DNA of 64,000 bases from Cobetia amphilecti (GCF_030010415.1 NZ_JASCSA010000012.1), one strand, 5' to 3'. Positions 20,774 through 30,142 are shown, counted from the first letter of the stretch. Numbers and translations are program-made. Notes: generated by a model not told the origin, from the sequence alone.

Positions 20774-22807
20774 TCAGAGCAACATGCGACGCACGTCGGT
20801 CAGCACCTGAGCCAGATACGCCGTGAAGCGTGCTGCATCCGCCCCGTTCACCGCACGGTGATCGTAGGACAGTGACAGCGGCATCATCAGACGCGGCTGG
20901 AAGGCAGCGCCGTCCCACACCGGCTTCATCTGCGCCTTGGAGACGCCCAGGATGGCGACTTCCGGCGTGTTGACGATCGGTGTGAAGGCAGTACCGCCAA
21001 TGGAGCCAAGGCTCGAGATGGTGAAGCAACCACCGGTCATCTCTTCGCGCTTGAGCTTCTTGGTCTGCGCCTTCTTGGCCAGTTCCACGGACTCCTTGGC
21101 CAGCTCCAGCAGGCTCTTCTGATCCGCATTGCGGATCACCGGCACCATCAGGCCGTCCGGCGTATCCACCGCGATACCGATGTGCACGTACTTCTTGTGC
21201 ACCAGGGTCTCGCCGTCGGCCTTGAGGCTGACGTTGAACTGCGGATACTTGGCCAGCGCGTGAGCCGCCGCCTTGATCATGAACGGCAGCGGCGTGAGCT
21301 TGGCACCCGCCGCTTCCGCCTCGGCCTTCATGGACTTGCGGAAGGCCTCGAGCTCGGTGATATCGGCTTCATCGAACTGGGTCACGTGCGGGACGTTGAG
21401 CCAGCTGCGATGCAGATTGGTGGCACCGGCCTTCATCAGGCGGCCCATCTTCTTCTCTTCGATTTCACCGAACTGGCTGAAGTCCTGATCCGGCACCTGC
21501 GGGATACCGGCACCGCCGGTGGCCTGCGCGGCAGGGGCTGCCGGTGCGGACTTGGCCTTCTGCATCATCTGCTTGACGTAGGCCTGGACATCTTCCTTCA
21601 CCACACGGCCCTTCGGACCGCTGCCGGAGACGTCCGCCAGATCGACACCGAACTCACGTGCCAGCAGGCGAACCGCAGGTCCTGCGTGGACCTTGGCACC
21701 CTTGCTCGGCTTGTGAGCGGCCATCTGGGCTTCCGGGCTCGGCGCACCGGCCGGTGTCGGAGCCGGCTTCTGCTCGCTCTTCTCCGCCTTGGGAGCTGCC
21801 GGCGCTTCTGACTTGGCAGCCTTCGGCGCAGGCGCGGCACCCGCGACCTCGATGTAACCGATCAGGTCACCCTCGGAGACGGTGTCACCTTCCTTGACGG
21901 AAAGCTCCACCACCTTGCCCTTGTAGGGGCTCGGGATGTCCATGGTCGCCTTGTCGGACTCGAGCGTGATCAGCGCGTCTTCCTCGTTGACCTCGTCACC
22001 GACGGCCACGGCCATCTCGATGATCGGCACGCTGTCGCTGCCGGAGAGATCCGGGACACGCAATTCCTTGCGCTCCGGCTCACCGGAGGCCGGCTCTTCT
22101 TCAGCAGCCGGTGCCTCGGAAGACGTGTCTTCAGAGGTGGACTCGGAGGAAGAAGCCTGCTCGGCCGGCGCGGAATCAGACGCGCTTTCACCGCCTTCAC
22201 CGGCGATTTCCATCTGACCGATGACATCACCGGAAGAGACGCTGTCGCCTTCCTTGACGGTCAGCTTGACGATCTTGCCCTTGTGCGGGCTCGGGACGTC
22301 CATGCTGGCCTTGTCGGATTCCAGCGTGATCAGCGCATCTTCGGCGTCGACTTCATCGCCTTCGGAGACGGCCATCTCGATGATCGGCACGGCTTCGGAG
22401 TCGCCCAGGTCCGGCACGACGATGTCGACGGTCTGGGTGCCACCGGAAGCGGCCTTCGGCGCAGGTGCGGCCTCTTTCGGCGCTTGCTGCTCAGAGGCTT
22501 CCTGCTTGGGAGCCTCTTCCTTCGGCGCTTCCTGCTCGTCAGAAGCGTCAGAGGAGGTGTCACCACCGCCTTCGGCTTCCAGCTCCAGGATATCGTCGCC
22601 TTCGGAGACGGTGTCGCCTTCCTTGACGAGAATCTTCACCACCTTGCCGCCCTTCGGTGCCGGCACATCCATGCTGGCCTTGTCGGACTCAAGAGTGATC
22701 ATGGTGTCTTCGGCGGAGATGACATCTCCCACCGCCACCGCTATCTCGATGATCTCGACATCGGAACTACCGCCAATGTCGGGAACCTTGATGATTTCGC
22801 TGCTCAA
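20774..22807 (-). CDS. aceF: Pyruvate dehydrogenase E2, dihydrolipoamide acetyltransferase
   Basis: AceF forms the core of pyruvate dehydrogenase and transfers acetyl groups to CoA. The 677-residue protein has three lipoyl domains with lipoylation lysines at 43, 166 and 286, each in TLESDK(A)(S/T)MD. They are joined by Glu/Ala/Ser-rich linkers; these are more acidic than the usual Ala/Pro linker, with a Ser/Glu run near 205-245. A peripheral-subunit-binding domain follows (about 365-405, VRLLAREFGVDLADVSGSGP), then the catalytic domain with SLSYDHRAVNGADAARF. It lies 105 bp after aceE. No dihydrolipoamide dehydrogenase gene follows; a terminator closes the operon. Confidence 0.97.
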   Translation of the reverse strand: MSSEIIKVPDIGGSSDVEIIEIAVAVGDVISAEDTMITLESDKASMDVPAPKGGKVVKILVKEGDTVSEGDDILELEAEGGGDTSSDASDEQEAPKEEAPKQEASEQQAPKEAAPAPKAASGGTQTVDIVVPDLGDSEAVPIIEMAVSEGDEVDAEDALITLESDKASMDVPSPHKGKIVKLTVKEGDSVSSGDVIGQMEIAGEGGESASDSAPAEQASSSESTSEDTSSEAPAAEEEPASGEPERKELRVPDLSGSDSVPIIEMAVAVGDEVNEEDALITLESDKATMDIPSPYKGKVVELSVKEGDTVSEGDLIGYIEVAGAAPAPKAAKSEAPAAPKAEKSEQKPAPTPAGAPSPEAQMAAHKPSKGAKVHAGPAVRLLAREFGVDLADVSGSGPKGRVVKEDVQAYVKQMMQKAKSAPAAPAAQATGGAGIPQVPDQDFSQFGEIEEKKMGRLMKAGATNLHRSWLNVPHVTQFDEADITELEAFRKSMKAEAEAAGAKLTPLPFMIKAAAHALAKYPQFNVSLKADGETLVHKKYVHIGIAVDTPDGLMVPVIRNADQKSLLELAKESVELAKKAQTKKLKREEMTGGCFTISSLGSIGGTAFTPIVNTPEVAILGVSKAQMKPVWDGAAFQPRLMMPLSLSYDHRAVNGADAARFTAYLAQVLTDVRRMLL

Positions 22808-22912
22808 GATCGTGCTCCTTCCAAAACGTGCACGGGGAGCGACACCCGAATCACCTGCGCATCATCATGATGTCGAGGAGGGAGTGCCGCTCGCCTGTTC
22901 CGCGATCTCCGC

Positions 22913-25588
22913 TCAGACGTTCAGCGGATTCGGCTTGTTGGGGTCGATGCCGTAGGTCTTGATCGCTTCCGCGACCACCTTGCGGTCGATCTCACCACGA
23001 TCCGCCAGCGCCTTCAGGGCCTGGACGGTGACGAAGTTGCGGTCGACTTCGAAGAAGTGACGCAGCTTCTCGCGGGTATCGGAACGACCAAAACCGTCGG
23101 TACCGAGCACGTGATAGTCAGCCGGCACCCAGGCACGAACCTGGTCAGCAAACAGCTTCATGTAGTCAGTGGCAGCCACGACCGGGCCGTCACGTCCTTC
23201 CAGACACTGAGTGATGTGCGGCTTGGCCGGGGTCTCTTCCGGCTTGAGGAAGGCCTGACGATCCAGTTCCAGCGCTTCGCGACGCAGCTCGTTGAAGCTG
23301 GTGACGCTCCAGATGTCGGCGTCGACACCGTAGTCCTGCTTGAGCATCTCGGCAGCTGCCTCGACTTCACGCAGGATAGTGCCGGAACCCAGCAGCTGAA
23401 CGCGTGCCTTGCCGTCCTTGCCGCCTTCCTTGAGCAGGTACATCCCCTTGATGATGTCCTCTGCGGGCACCGTCTCGAGTGCTGGCTGCTCGTAGTTCTC
23501 GTTCATCACCGCCAGGTAGTAGAAGACCGGCTCGTGCTGCTCGAACATGCGCTTCATGCCGTCCTGCACGATGACCGCCACTTCGTGAGCGTAGGTCGGG
23601 TCGTAGGTGCGGCAGTTCGGGATGGTCGAGGCCAGGATATGGCTGTGGCCATCCTGGTGCTGCAGACCTTCGCCGTTCAGGGTGGTACGACCGGCAGTAC
23701 CGCCGACCAGGAAGCCACGTGCCTGCAGGTCGCCTGCGGCCCACGCCAGGTCACCGATGCGCTGGAAGCCGAACATCGAGTAGTAGACGTAGAACGGCAT
23801 CAGCGGCAGGTTGTGGTTGGCGTAGGACGTTGCCGCCGCCACCCACGCAGACATGGCGCCTGCTTCGGAGATACCTTCCTCGAGGACCTGACCTTTCTGG
23901 TCCTCGCGGTAATACATGATCTGACCCTTGTCGACCGGTTCGTACTTCTGGCCTGCCGCGGTGTAGATGCCCAGCTGACGGAACATGCCTTCCATGCCGA
24001 AGGTACGCGCTTCGTCAGGAATGATCGGCACGACACGCTCGCCGAGGGTCTTGTGCTTGACCAGACCGTTGAGCACGCGCACGAAGGCCATGGTGGTGGA
24101 CACTTCGCGGCCGTTGGAACCCTTGAGCTGGGACGCGAAGATCTTGTCGTCCAGCGGCGGGATTTCCAGCGTTTCATACTCGGTGCGACGCTGCGGCAGG
24201 TAACCGTTCAGACGTTCGCGCATGAGGTGCATGTACTTCATTTCCGGGCTGTCGTCCGCCGGCTTGTAGTACGGCACTTCCTCGAGCTGCTCGTCGGTCA
24301 GCGGGATACCGAAGCGATCGCGGAATGTCTTCAGCGCTTCGTGTTCCATGGTCTTGACCTGGTGGGCTTCGTTGGCAGCTTCGCCATCGCCCATGCCCAT
24401 GCCGTAACCCTTGACGGTGTGCGCCAGGATGACGGTCGGACGACCATTGGAGTTGTTGACCGCTTCGTGATACGCCGCGTAGACCTTGTACGGGTCGTGG
24501 CCACCACGGTTCAGACGCCAGATATCGTCGTCTGACATGTCCTTGACCAGATCGGCCGTCTCCGGGTACTTGCCGAAGAAGTGCTCACGCGTGTACGCGC
24601 CGCCATTGGCCTTGTAGTTCTGGTAGTCGCCGTCGACCGCTTCGTCCATGCGCTTCTGCAGGATGCCTTTCTTGTCCTGTTCGAAGAGCGGATCCCAGAA
24701 GCGACCCCAGGTGACCTTGAGCACGTTCCAGTCGGCACCACGGAAGACGCCTTCCAGCTCGTCCATGATGCGGCCGTTGCCGCGCACCGGACCGTCAAGA
24801 CGCTGCAGGTTGCAGTTGATGACGAAGATCAGGTTGTCGAGATTCTCGCGGCCAGCCAGCGAGATGGCACCCAGGGATTCCGGCTCGTCACACTCGCCGT
24901 CACCCATGAAGCACCACACCTTGCGGTCGTACATGGACTTCAACTCACGCGAGTTGAGGTACTTCATGACGTGCGCCTGGTAGATCGCCTGGATCGGGCC
25001 CAGACCCATGGAGACGGTCGGGAACTGCCAGTAATCCGGCATCAGCCACGGGTGCGGATAGGAAGACAGGCCGTTGCCGTCGACTTCCTGACGGAAGCTG
25101 TCCATCTGCTCCTGGCTGAGACGACCTTCCAGGAAGGAACGGGCGTAGATGCCCGGTGCCACGTGACCCTGGATGTAAAGCAGATCGCCTTCGAAATCTC
25201 CTTCCGGTGCACGGAAGAAGTGGTTGAAGCCTACGTCGTAAAGCGTCGCACTGGACATGAAGCTCGAGATGTGACCGCCCAGGCCCTTGTGGGCACGGTT
25301 GTTGCGGATCACCTGAGCGATGGCGTTGTAACGGATAAGCGAACGGATACGACGCTCCATGAACAGGTCGCCCGGCATGCGCGCTTCGCGGTGCACGGGG
25401 ATACTGTTGCGATGGGGCGTGGTCACCGAGAAGGGCACCTGATGGCCATCACGACGCAGGCGGTCGGCCAGGCGTGACATCAGGTACTGGGCACGATCCT
25501 CACCCTCACGATCCAGAACCGATTCCAGGGAGTCCAACCATTCCGTGGTTTCGATCGGATCGAGATCTTCTCTTGCCTCCAGACTCAT
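22913..25588 (-). CDS. aceE: Pyruvate dehydrogenase E1 component, homodimeric type
   Basis: AceE decarboxylates pyruvate with thiamine diphosphate and acetylates the E2 lipoyl groups. The 891-residue product is full length for the homodimeric gammaproteobacterial E1. Visible blocks include GGHISSFMSSATLYDVGFNH, the thiamine-binding FMGDGECDEPES followed by NLIFVINCNLQRLDGPVRGN, and the C-terminal RVWV-type region AWVPADYHVLGTDGFGRSD. It is the first gene of an aceE-aceF operon. A good sigma-70-like promoter lies about 200 bp upstream. Confidence 0.97.
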   Translation of the reverse strand: MSLEAREDLDPIETTEWLDSLESVLDREGEDRAQYLMSRLADRLRRDGHQVPFSVTTPHRNSIPVHREARMPGDLFMERRIRSLIRYNAIAQVIRNNRAHKGLGGHISSFMSSATLYDVGFNHFFRAPEGDFEGDLLYIQGHVAPGIYARSFLEGRLSQEQMDSFRQEVDGNGLSSYPHPWLMPDYWQFPTVSMGLGPIQAIYQAHVMKYLNSRELKSMYDRKVWCFMGDGECDEPESLGAISLAGRENLDNLIFVINCNLQRLDGPVRGNGRIMDELEGVFRGADWNVLKVTWGRFWDPLFEQDKKGILQKRMDEAVDGDYQNYKANGGAYTREHFFGKYPETADLVKDMSDDDIWRLNRGGHDPYKVYAAYHEAVNNSNGRPTVILAHTVKGYGMGMGDGEAANEAHQVKTMEHEALKTFRDRFGIPLTDEQLEEVPYYKPADDSPEMKYMHLMRERLNGYLPQRRTEYETLEIPPLDDKIFASQLKGSNGREVSTTMAFVRVLNGLVKHKTLGERVVPIIPDEARTFGMEGMFRQLGIYTAAGQKYEPVDKGQIMYYREDQKGQVLEEGISEAGAMSAWVAAATSYANHNLPLMPFYVYYSMFGFQRIGDLAWAAGDLQARGFLVGGTAGRTTLNGEGLQHQDGHSHILASTIPNCRTYDPTYAHEVAVIVQDGMKRMFEQHEPVFYYLAVMNENYEQPALETVPAEDIIKGMYLLKEGGKDGKARVQLLGSGTILREVEAAAEMLKQDYGVDADIWSVTSFNELRREALELDRQAFLKPEETPAKPHITQCLEGRDGPVVAATDYMKLFADQVRAWVPADYHVLGTDGFGRSDTREKLRHFFEVDRNFVTVQALKALADRGEIDRKVVAEAIKTYGIDPNKPNPLNV

Positions 25589-26036
25589 AGACGTCTCTCC
25601 GAGTGAAGAAATTTTTTGTCAAACGTTTCGACGAACAGCGATATCGAAACCAGTGGCGCTCTTCAGTGTGGGCACGACCTTCTGAGTGGGTCGCATCTCC
25701 GATAGACCTGTCGTGACCGGGTCTTGCCGGCCGTCAATCTCGACGCGCATCCTGCGCCAAAGCAGGGCACAAGATGCAGTCATTTGGCGTGAAAGATACC
25801 GCAAACACCCCCGCGTGCCAATTCAGGGCAGCAAGACTCACCGGGCAGGTGCAATGCTTGGCTGCCCCGCGGCAGCACTGGCCTCATGCGCCTTGCGGTC
25901 GGGACTCATACGCCAGACTGAGCCGCCCTCGATAGCCGTGATGTAGTAAAACTACCAACGCGCCCCGCCACTGGGCGTTTCCTGCCTGGAGACGCCACAC
26001 AATGCTGCAATGCACCATCGCGAGACACCTGCGACC
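25589..26036. other. Intergenic region between aceE and ampD
   Basis: This 448-bp stretch has no supported gene. It carries the aceE promoter candidate at 25793-25821 and a leader of about 200 nt. No PdhR-type AATTGGT...ACCAATT operator is visible. A weak hairpin near 25959-25980 could end ampD transcription. Confidence 0.5.
25793..25821 (-). promoter_or_regulatory. Candidate aceE promoter
   Basis: On the minus strand TTGGCA (25816-25821) and TATCTT (25793-25798) are separated by exactly 17 bp. It sits about 205 bp upstream of the aceE start. Confidence 0.6.
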
Positions 26037-26648
26037 TTAGTCCTGAATGTCGTCCAGCAGGCGATCGAAGTAAGCCCAATCGAAGGCTGGGCCAGGATCC
26101 GTCTTGCGCAACGGCGCAATCCGCGCATGCGAGGTGATGCGCTCGCGCGTCAGCGCGGGATAGCTCGCCATCAGGCCGGCCACGGTGCGTGCCAGGGTGC
26201 GATATTGGACATCGCGATAGGGATGCACCTCATCGCCCTCGAGTTCGATGCCGATGGTGAAGTCATTGAGCTCGACACGCTCACGCTGACCGTCATGCCA
26301 GCGCGAGCGACCGGCGTGCCAGGCTCGACGATCGAAGGGCACGAACTGCACCAGGCGACCGTCGCGCTGGATCAGCACGTGCGCCGAGACGCGCAGCTGA
26401 TGGATATCGGCAAAGTAAGGGTGGGCGCCAGGGTCGAGCTGATTGGTGAACAGCTGCTCGATGGCCGGGCCGCCGAAGCGTCCGGGCGGCAGGCTGATGG
26501 AATGCAGCACCAGCGCCGAGACTTCTCCCTCGGGGCGAGCATTGTGATTGGGAGACGGCACCTGACGGGCGCTCTCCAGCCAGTGCTCGGGGGTGACCGC
26601 CAGACGCGTCAGGTGGCCCGACCGCGGGGAAGAGGACAAGGGGGGCAT
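26037..26648 (-). CDS. ampD: 1,6-anhydro-N-acetylmuramyl-L-alanine amidase AmpD
   Basis: AmpD is the cytosolic zinc amidase that splits anhydro-muropeptides during cell-wall recycling; its loss derepresses AmpC beta-lactamase where ampR/ampC exist. The 203-residue protein has the amidase_2 blocks LVLHSISLPPGRFGG, the central WHAGRSRWHDG and the C-terminal SHARIAPLRKTDPGPAFDW, with zinc ligands as His, His and Asp. The start at 26648 follows TGGAG; the upstream in-frame ATGs are non-conserved. It is divergent from nadC, a common gammaproteobacterial pairing. Confidence 0.95.
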   Translation of the reverse strand: MPPLSSSPRSGHLTRLAVTPEHWLESARQVPSPNHNARPEGEVSALVLHSISLPPGRFGGPAIEQLFTNQLDPGAHPYFADIHQLRVSAHVLIQRDGRLVQFVPFDRRAWHAGRSRWHDGQRERVELNDFTIGIELEGDEVHPYRDVQYRTLARTVAGLMASYPALTRERITSHARIAPLRKTDPGPAFDWAYFDRLLDDIQD

Positions 26649-26685
26649 CGAAGACTCCAGACGGGAAGGTCGTCGCACGCGGGGA

Positions 26686-26714
26686 CTGACCGCTCGCGTG
26701 GCTTTTCCTATAAT
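26686..26714 (+). promoter_or_regulatory. Candidate nadC promoter
   Basis: CTGACC (26686-26691) and a perfect TATAAT (26709-26714) are separated by 17 bp, about 105 bp upstream of nadC in the ampD/nadC divergent region. Confidence 0.6.
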
Positions 26715-26819
26715 GGCGCACATTATGGCATGCTCGGCAACCACGGGTCTGTGTCACTGCCCTGGCACACGCACAGACCCCGGCTCCGGCAGCACTCTTC
26801 GTACAAGGATCAGACGCGC

Positions 26820-27683
26820 ATGAACTTCCACGACGCCCTCGCCGAGGATATCCGTACCAGCGCCGCCCGCCTGCTCGCCGAGGATGTCGGCGGTGGCGAT
26901 ATCACCGCCGAATTGATTCCGGAGCGCCAGTGGGCCAAGGCCCGCGTGATCAGTCGCGAACCGGCCATCCTGTGCGGTGTGCCCTGGGTCGATGAGCTGT
27001 TTCGGCGCCTCGATCCGCGCGTCAGCCTCAAGTGGCTGGCCAGCGACGGTGATCGCCTCGAGGCCGACGCGCCCTTCCTGGAGCTGGAAGGCCCGGCACG
27101 TTCGCTGCTGACCGGCGAGCGCGCGGCGCTCAACCTGCTGCAGACGCTCTCCGGCACCGCGACCCGCGCCAGCCACTATGCCTCGCTGGTCGAGGGCAGT
27201 GGCGTGCGCCTGCTCGATACCCGCAAGACCCTGCCGGGCATGCGTGTCGCGCAGAAATACGCCGTCAGCTGCGGCGGTGGCCACAATCATCGCATCGGCC
27301 TCTATGACGCCTTCCTGATCAAGGAAAACCATATCGCCGCCTGTGGCAGCATCGCGGCGGCGGTACGTGAGGCGCGCGACATCGCCTCCGACGTCACCTG
27401 CGAAGTGGAAGTCGAGAATTTCGAGGAGCTGGCCCAGGCGCTGGATGCCGGTGCCGACGTCATCATGCTCGACAACTTCGACAACGATCAGCTCATCGAG
27501 GCCGTGGCGCGCAACAAGGCGCATGCCAAGCCGGCCGTGCTGGAAGCCTCCGGCAACGTCAGCGAGGCGACCCTGCCGGGTATCGCCGCCACCGGCGTGG
27601 ATTGCATCTCGATCGGCGCACTGACCAAGGACGTGACCTCCATCGACCTGTCGATGCGCATCTACACTGTCGAGACCCGCTAG
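26820..27683 (+). CDS. nadC: Nicotinate-nucleotide pyrophosphorylase (carboxylating)
   Basis: NadC converts quinolinate and PRPP to nicotinate mononucleotide, CO2 and pyrophosphate in de novo NAD synthesis. The 287-residue protein has LAEDVGGGDITAELIPE, GERAALNLLQTLSGTATRA, DTRKTLPGMRVAQKYAV, the CGGGHNHRIGLYDAFLIKEN block and the C-terminal EASGNVSEATLPGIAATGVD. The ATG at 26820 was chosen from family alignment and an AAGGA site; the frame is open far upstream but non-conserved there. Quinolinate is made by NadA, whose gene is about 15 kb away in this window; nadB is not here. Confidence 0.97.
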   Translation: MNFHDALAEDIRTSAARLLAEDVGGGDITAELIPERQWAKARVISREPAILCGVPWVDELFRRLDPRVSLKWLASDGDRLEADAPFLELEGPARSLLTGERAALNLLQTLSGTATRASHYASLVEGSGVRLLDTRKTLPGMRVAQKYAVSCGGGHNHRIGLYDAFLIKENHIAACGSIAAAVREARDIASDVTCEVEVENFEELAQALDAGADVIMLDNFDNDQLIEAVARNKAHAKPAVLEASGNVSEATLPGIAATGVDCISIGALTKDVTSIDLSMRIYTVETR

Positions 27684-27793
27684 CCAACGACAGGTGAATG
27701 CCTTCCTGCTGGCCAGCTCCTGTCCTGCAGAGGTCGCCGCTGACGCCGGCCCTTCTGTCACGACACATTGCCATGCCGCCAGGGAGGCGCCCC

Positions 27794-28453
27794 ATGTCCC
27801 CGCCATCTCCTCATCAGCCGCCACCTGAAGCCCCCAGAGCATCAGGCGGCGACTGGCAGACGCGCCGCTGGAGTCTCTACGCGCCGATCTATGACCGTGT
27901 GGCCGCCCGCATCCTGCGCTCCGCGCGGCGTGATGCCATCGCGACTCTCGATATCCAGGCGGGCACCCGCGTGCTGCTGCTCGGCGGCGGCACCGGGCTC
28001 GACCTGCCCTTCCTGCCCCGTGACATCGAGCTCGAGGTGATCGACGCCTCCCCCGCCATGCTGCGCCGCTGTCGCGAGCGTGCCGAGACGCTTGGCTTCG
28101 ATGCCAACGTCAAGCCGGGCGACGCCATGGCGCTCGACTTCCCCGATGGCTATTTCGATGTCGTCATCGCCCACCTGATCATCGCCGTGGTGCCCCAGCC
28201 CCAGCGCGCCTTCGATGAAGCGCTGCGCGTGCTGGCCAGCGATGGCGAGCTGTCGCTGCTCGACAAGGGCCTGCGCGGCAATCGCCCGGCCGGGCGACTG
28301 CGGCGTCTGCTCAATCCTCTGGCCCGGCTGGTGGCGACCAACCTCAATGTGCCGCTGGACAACCTGCTGGAGGGCCATGCGGTGCAGCGACTCGAGGACC
28401 GCGATCTCGGCCCCGGCGGGGCGTTGCGCCACATGCATCTGCGCAAGATCTGA
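27794..28453 (+). CDS. Class I SAM-dependent methyltransferase
   Basis: This 219-residue methyltransferase has a Rossmann motif I VLLLGGGTGLDLPFLP, motif II-like LEVIDASPAMLRR, and the post-motif GDAMALDFPDGYFDVVIA. The pattern YAPIYDRVAARILRSARRDA at the N-terminus resembles UbiE/PmtA-like enzymes, including bacterial phosphatidylethanolamine N-methyltransferases; the substrate cannot be fixed from sequence. The start at 27794 follows GGGAGG; longer in-frame starts at 27698 and 27773 are possible. It lies 110 bp downstream of nadC and upstream of an SDR gene on the same strand. Confidence 0.75.
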   Translation: MSPPSPHQPPPEAPRASGGDWQTRRWSLYAPIYDRVAARILRSARRDAIATLDIQAGTRVLLLGGGTGLDLPFLPRDIELEVIDASPAMLRRCRERAETLGFDANVKPGDAMALDFPDGYFDVVIAHLIIAVVPQPQRAFDEALRVLASDGELSLLDKGLRGNRPAGRLRRLLNPLARLVATNLNVPLDNLLEGHAVQRLEDRDLGPGGALRHMHLRKI

Positions 28454-28587
28454 CCTGCACTGCCGCTCCCCCTTGCATTGCGCGTTCGGCATCGCCACGC
28501 AATGAGAACACCCGGATGACGAAAGCGACACGGCTCGAGGCACCCGCCCGGGCTCTCGTCGCCGTCGCTCCCTGCAAGGAGGTTTGC

Positions 28588-29382
28588 ATGCAGATTGATC
28601 TACGCGGCCGCAGCGCCATCATCAGTGGTTCCACTGCCGGTATCGGCTTCGCCATCGCCACAGGGCTTGCCCGCGCAGGCGCCAGCGTCACCTTGACCGG
28701 CCGCACCCAGGCGCGTGTCGATGAGGCCGTCGCCAGCCTCAGAGACAAGGCGCCCGGCAGCGAGGTACAGGGCGTGGCCGCGGACCTGGGCACACGCGAA
28801 GGCTGCGACACGCTGATTCACGCCGTGCCGGACACCGACATCCTGATCAACAATGTCGGCATCTTCGCCCCGCAGGATTTCTTCGACACCGACGACGACA
28901 CCTGGGAGCAGTTCTTCCAGGTCAACGTGATGTCGGCGGTACGCCTGTCCCGCCATTATGCGCGCGGCATGAAGGAGCGCGACTGGGGCCGCATCCAGTT
29001 CCTGTCCAGCGAATCGGCGCTCAACATCCCCAGCGAGATGGTCCACTACGGCATGACCAAATCGGCGGTGCAGTCCGTCTCGCGCGGGCTCGCCAAGGTG
29101 CTGTCCGGCACCCAGGTGACCGTCAACGCCATCCTGCCGGGGCCGACCCGTTCCGAGGGCGTGCTCGAGATGCTCAAGCAGAATGCCGAGGAGCAAGGCA
29201 AGGCACTTGAGGAGGTCGAGGCCGACTTCGTCAAGCAGGCCCGCCCGACCTCCATCCTGCAGCGCTTGGCAAGCCCCGAGGAAGTCGCCAACATGAGCGT
29301 CTACGCTGCCTCCGAGCAGGCCAGCGCCACCACCGGCGCCGCACTGCGCGTGGAAGGCGGCATCGTCGACACCATGGCGTGA
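28588..29382 (+). CDS. SDR-family NAD(P)-dependent oxidoreductase
   Basis: This 264-residue short-chain dehydrogenase has the nucleotide-binding GSTAGIGFAIA motif near residue 13, the NNVG motif (usual NNAG with one change), a catalytic serine in FLSSES, and the YxxxK pair Tyr154 and Lys158. The C-terminal LRVEGGIVDT block is typical of classical SDRs. The start has a near-perfect AAGGAGG site. The substrate is unknown. It may be co-transcribed with the methyltransferase 134 bp upstream, and it ends in a tandem repeat followed by a terminator. Confidence 0.87.
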   Translation: MQIDLRGRSAIISGSTAGIGFAIATGLARAGASVTLTGRTQARVDEAVASLRDKAPGSEVQGVAADLGTREGCDTLIHAVPDTDILINNVGIFAPQDFFDTDDDTWEQFFQVNVMSAVRLSRHYARGMKERDWGRIQFLSSESALNIPSEMVHYGMTKSAVQSVSRGLAKVLSGTQVTVNAILPGPTRSEGVLEMLKQNAEEQGKALEEVEADFVKQARPTSILQRLASPEEVANMSVYAASEQASATTGAALRVEGGIVDTMA

Positions 29383-29430
29383 TCGCTGACCTGTCTGCCG
29401 GCCTGATCGATCTGATCTGTCTGCCGGCCT
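29381..29430. repeat. 2 x ~25-bp imperfect tandem repeat at the SDR stop codon
   Basis: Two units of 24 and 26 bp (29381-29404 and 29405-29430) both end CTGTCTGCCGGCCT. The first unit overlaps the SDR stop codon. Confidence 0.7.
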
Positions 29431-29510
29431 GTTCTGTCTGAGCATGAGGCCAGGGCTTGAAGTCCGGGCTTGATGACCGAACAGAACGCGATGGACATCG
29501 TCCCAGATGC

Positions 29511-29546
29511 AAGAAGCCCCCACCGGGCGACCGGTGGGGGCTTCTT
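29511..29546. terminator. Bidirectional terminator, SDR / GNAT
   Basis: A perfect 14-bp stem (29513-29526 with 29531-29544) with a GCGA loop lies between converging genes. Flanking T and A tracts are short. Confidence 0.85.
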
Positions 29547-29574
29547 CATGTTAAGCATCACAGTGCTGTGCGCT

Positions 29575-30096
29575 TCACTCGTCGAGACGTTTCTCGAAGC
29601 GCTCGCGCTTGAGACAGATGCCATCGCGCTTGACGTGCTCAAGCCCCAGGCTGTGCCAGCCACGGCGGGCCAGGCCCGGCGACAGCGTCAGGCTGGCCTC
29701 CAGACTCATCACGCGCACCTTGCGCTCGCGCAGGTCGCGCTCGGCCGCCGCCAGCAACTGGCTGCCGATGCCCTGCCCCATCAGACTCGGATAGACGTAA
29801 AGCATCTCGATGCGCGCCAGCGGCCATTCGGGGGCGTACTCGCAGAAGCCGATGCAGCGGCCATCACGCTCCGCCACCAGCACCTCGAAGCGATGCTGAC
29901 GCGCGGCCCAGCGTTCGGCGTCGCGCGGGACACGCGCGGCCCACTGCTGGCGCTGCGCCAGATCATAATGACCGGCAGCGCCCTGCATGACGGCCTGGTA
30001 GAACACTTCGGCCTGATCCGCGGCATGCTGCGGCTGCGCCGCCACGATATGAACACGTTCCCTGGCCACTTCACGGCTATCGGTCTGGCTGTGCAA
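29575..30096 (-). CDS. GNAT family N-acetyltransferase
   Basis: This 173-residue GNAT protein has acetyl-CoA-binding motif A around MLYVYPSLMGQGIGSQLL. The N-terminal half resembles the putative acetyltransferases with YHxAVxxxA spacing (VFYQAVMQGAAGHYD), and the C-terminal part contains SLEASLTLSPGLARRGW. The acceptor is unknown. The start is TTG at 30096, supported by AAGGAGG 8 bp upstream; the next in-frame ATG would remove 36 residues, including conserved ones. An inverted repeat in the leader can pair with itself or with the ribosome site (see findings). It lies between the SDR and mtnC. Confidence 0.8.
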   Translation of the reverse strand: MHSQTDSREVARERVHIVAAQPQHAADQAEVFYQAVMQGAAGHYDLAQRQQWAARVPRDAERWAARQHRFEVLVAERDGRCIGFCEYAPEWPLARIEMLYVYPSLMGQGIGSQLLAAAERDLRERKVRVMSLEASLTLSPGLARRGWHSLGLEHVKRDGICLKRERFEKRLDE

Positions 30097-30097
30097 T

Positions 30098-30130
30098 CGT
30101 TCGTCCTCCTTGTGTCCTCGAACGAGGACG
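30098..30130 (-). promoter_or_regulatory. GNAT leader with two mutually exclusive hairpins
   Basis: On the minus strand GTCCTCG-TT-CGAGGAC (30129-30114) is a perfect 7-bp inverted repeat just before the AAGGAGGACG ribosome site. CGTCCTC can pair either with its own partner or with GAGGACG inside the ribosome site. Confidence 0.45.
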
Positions 30131-30142
30131 ATGTATTCATGG

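Noticed and set aside
25589..25830. PdhR operator upstream of aceE
   Set aside because: No AATTGGT-N3-ACCAATT-like sequence is visible.
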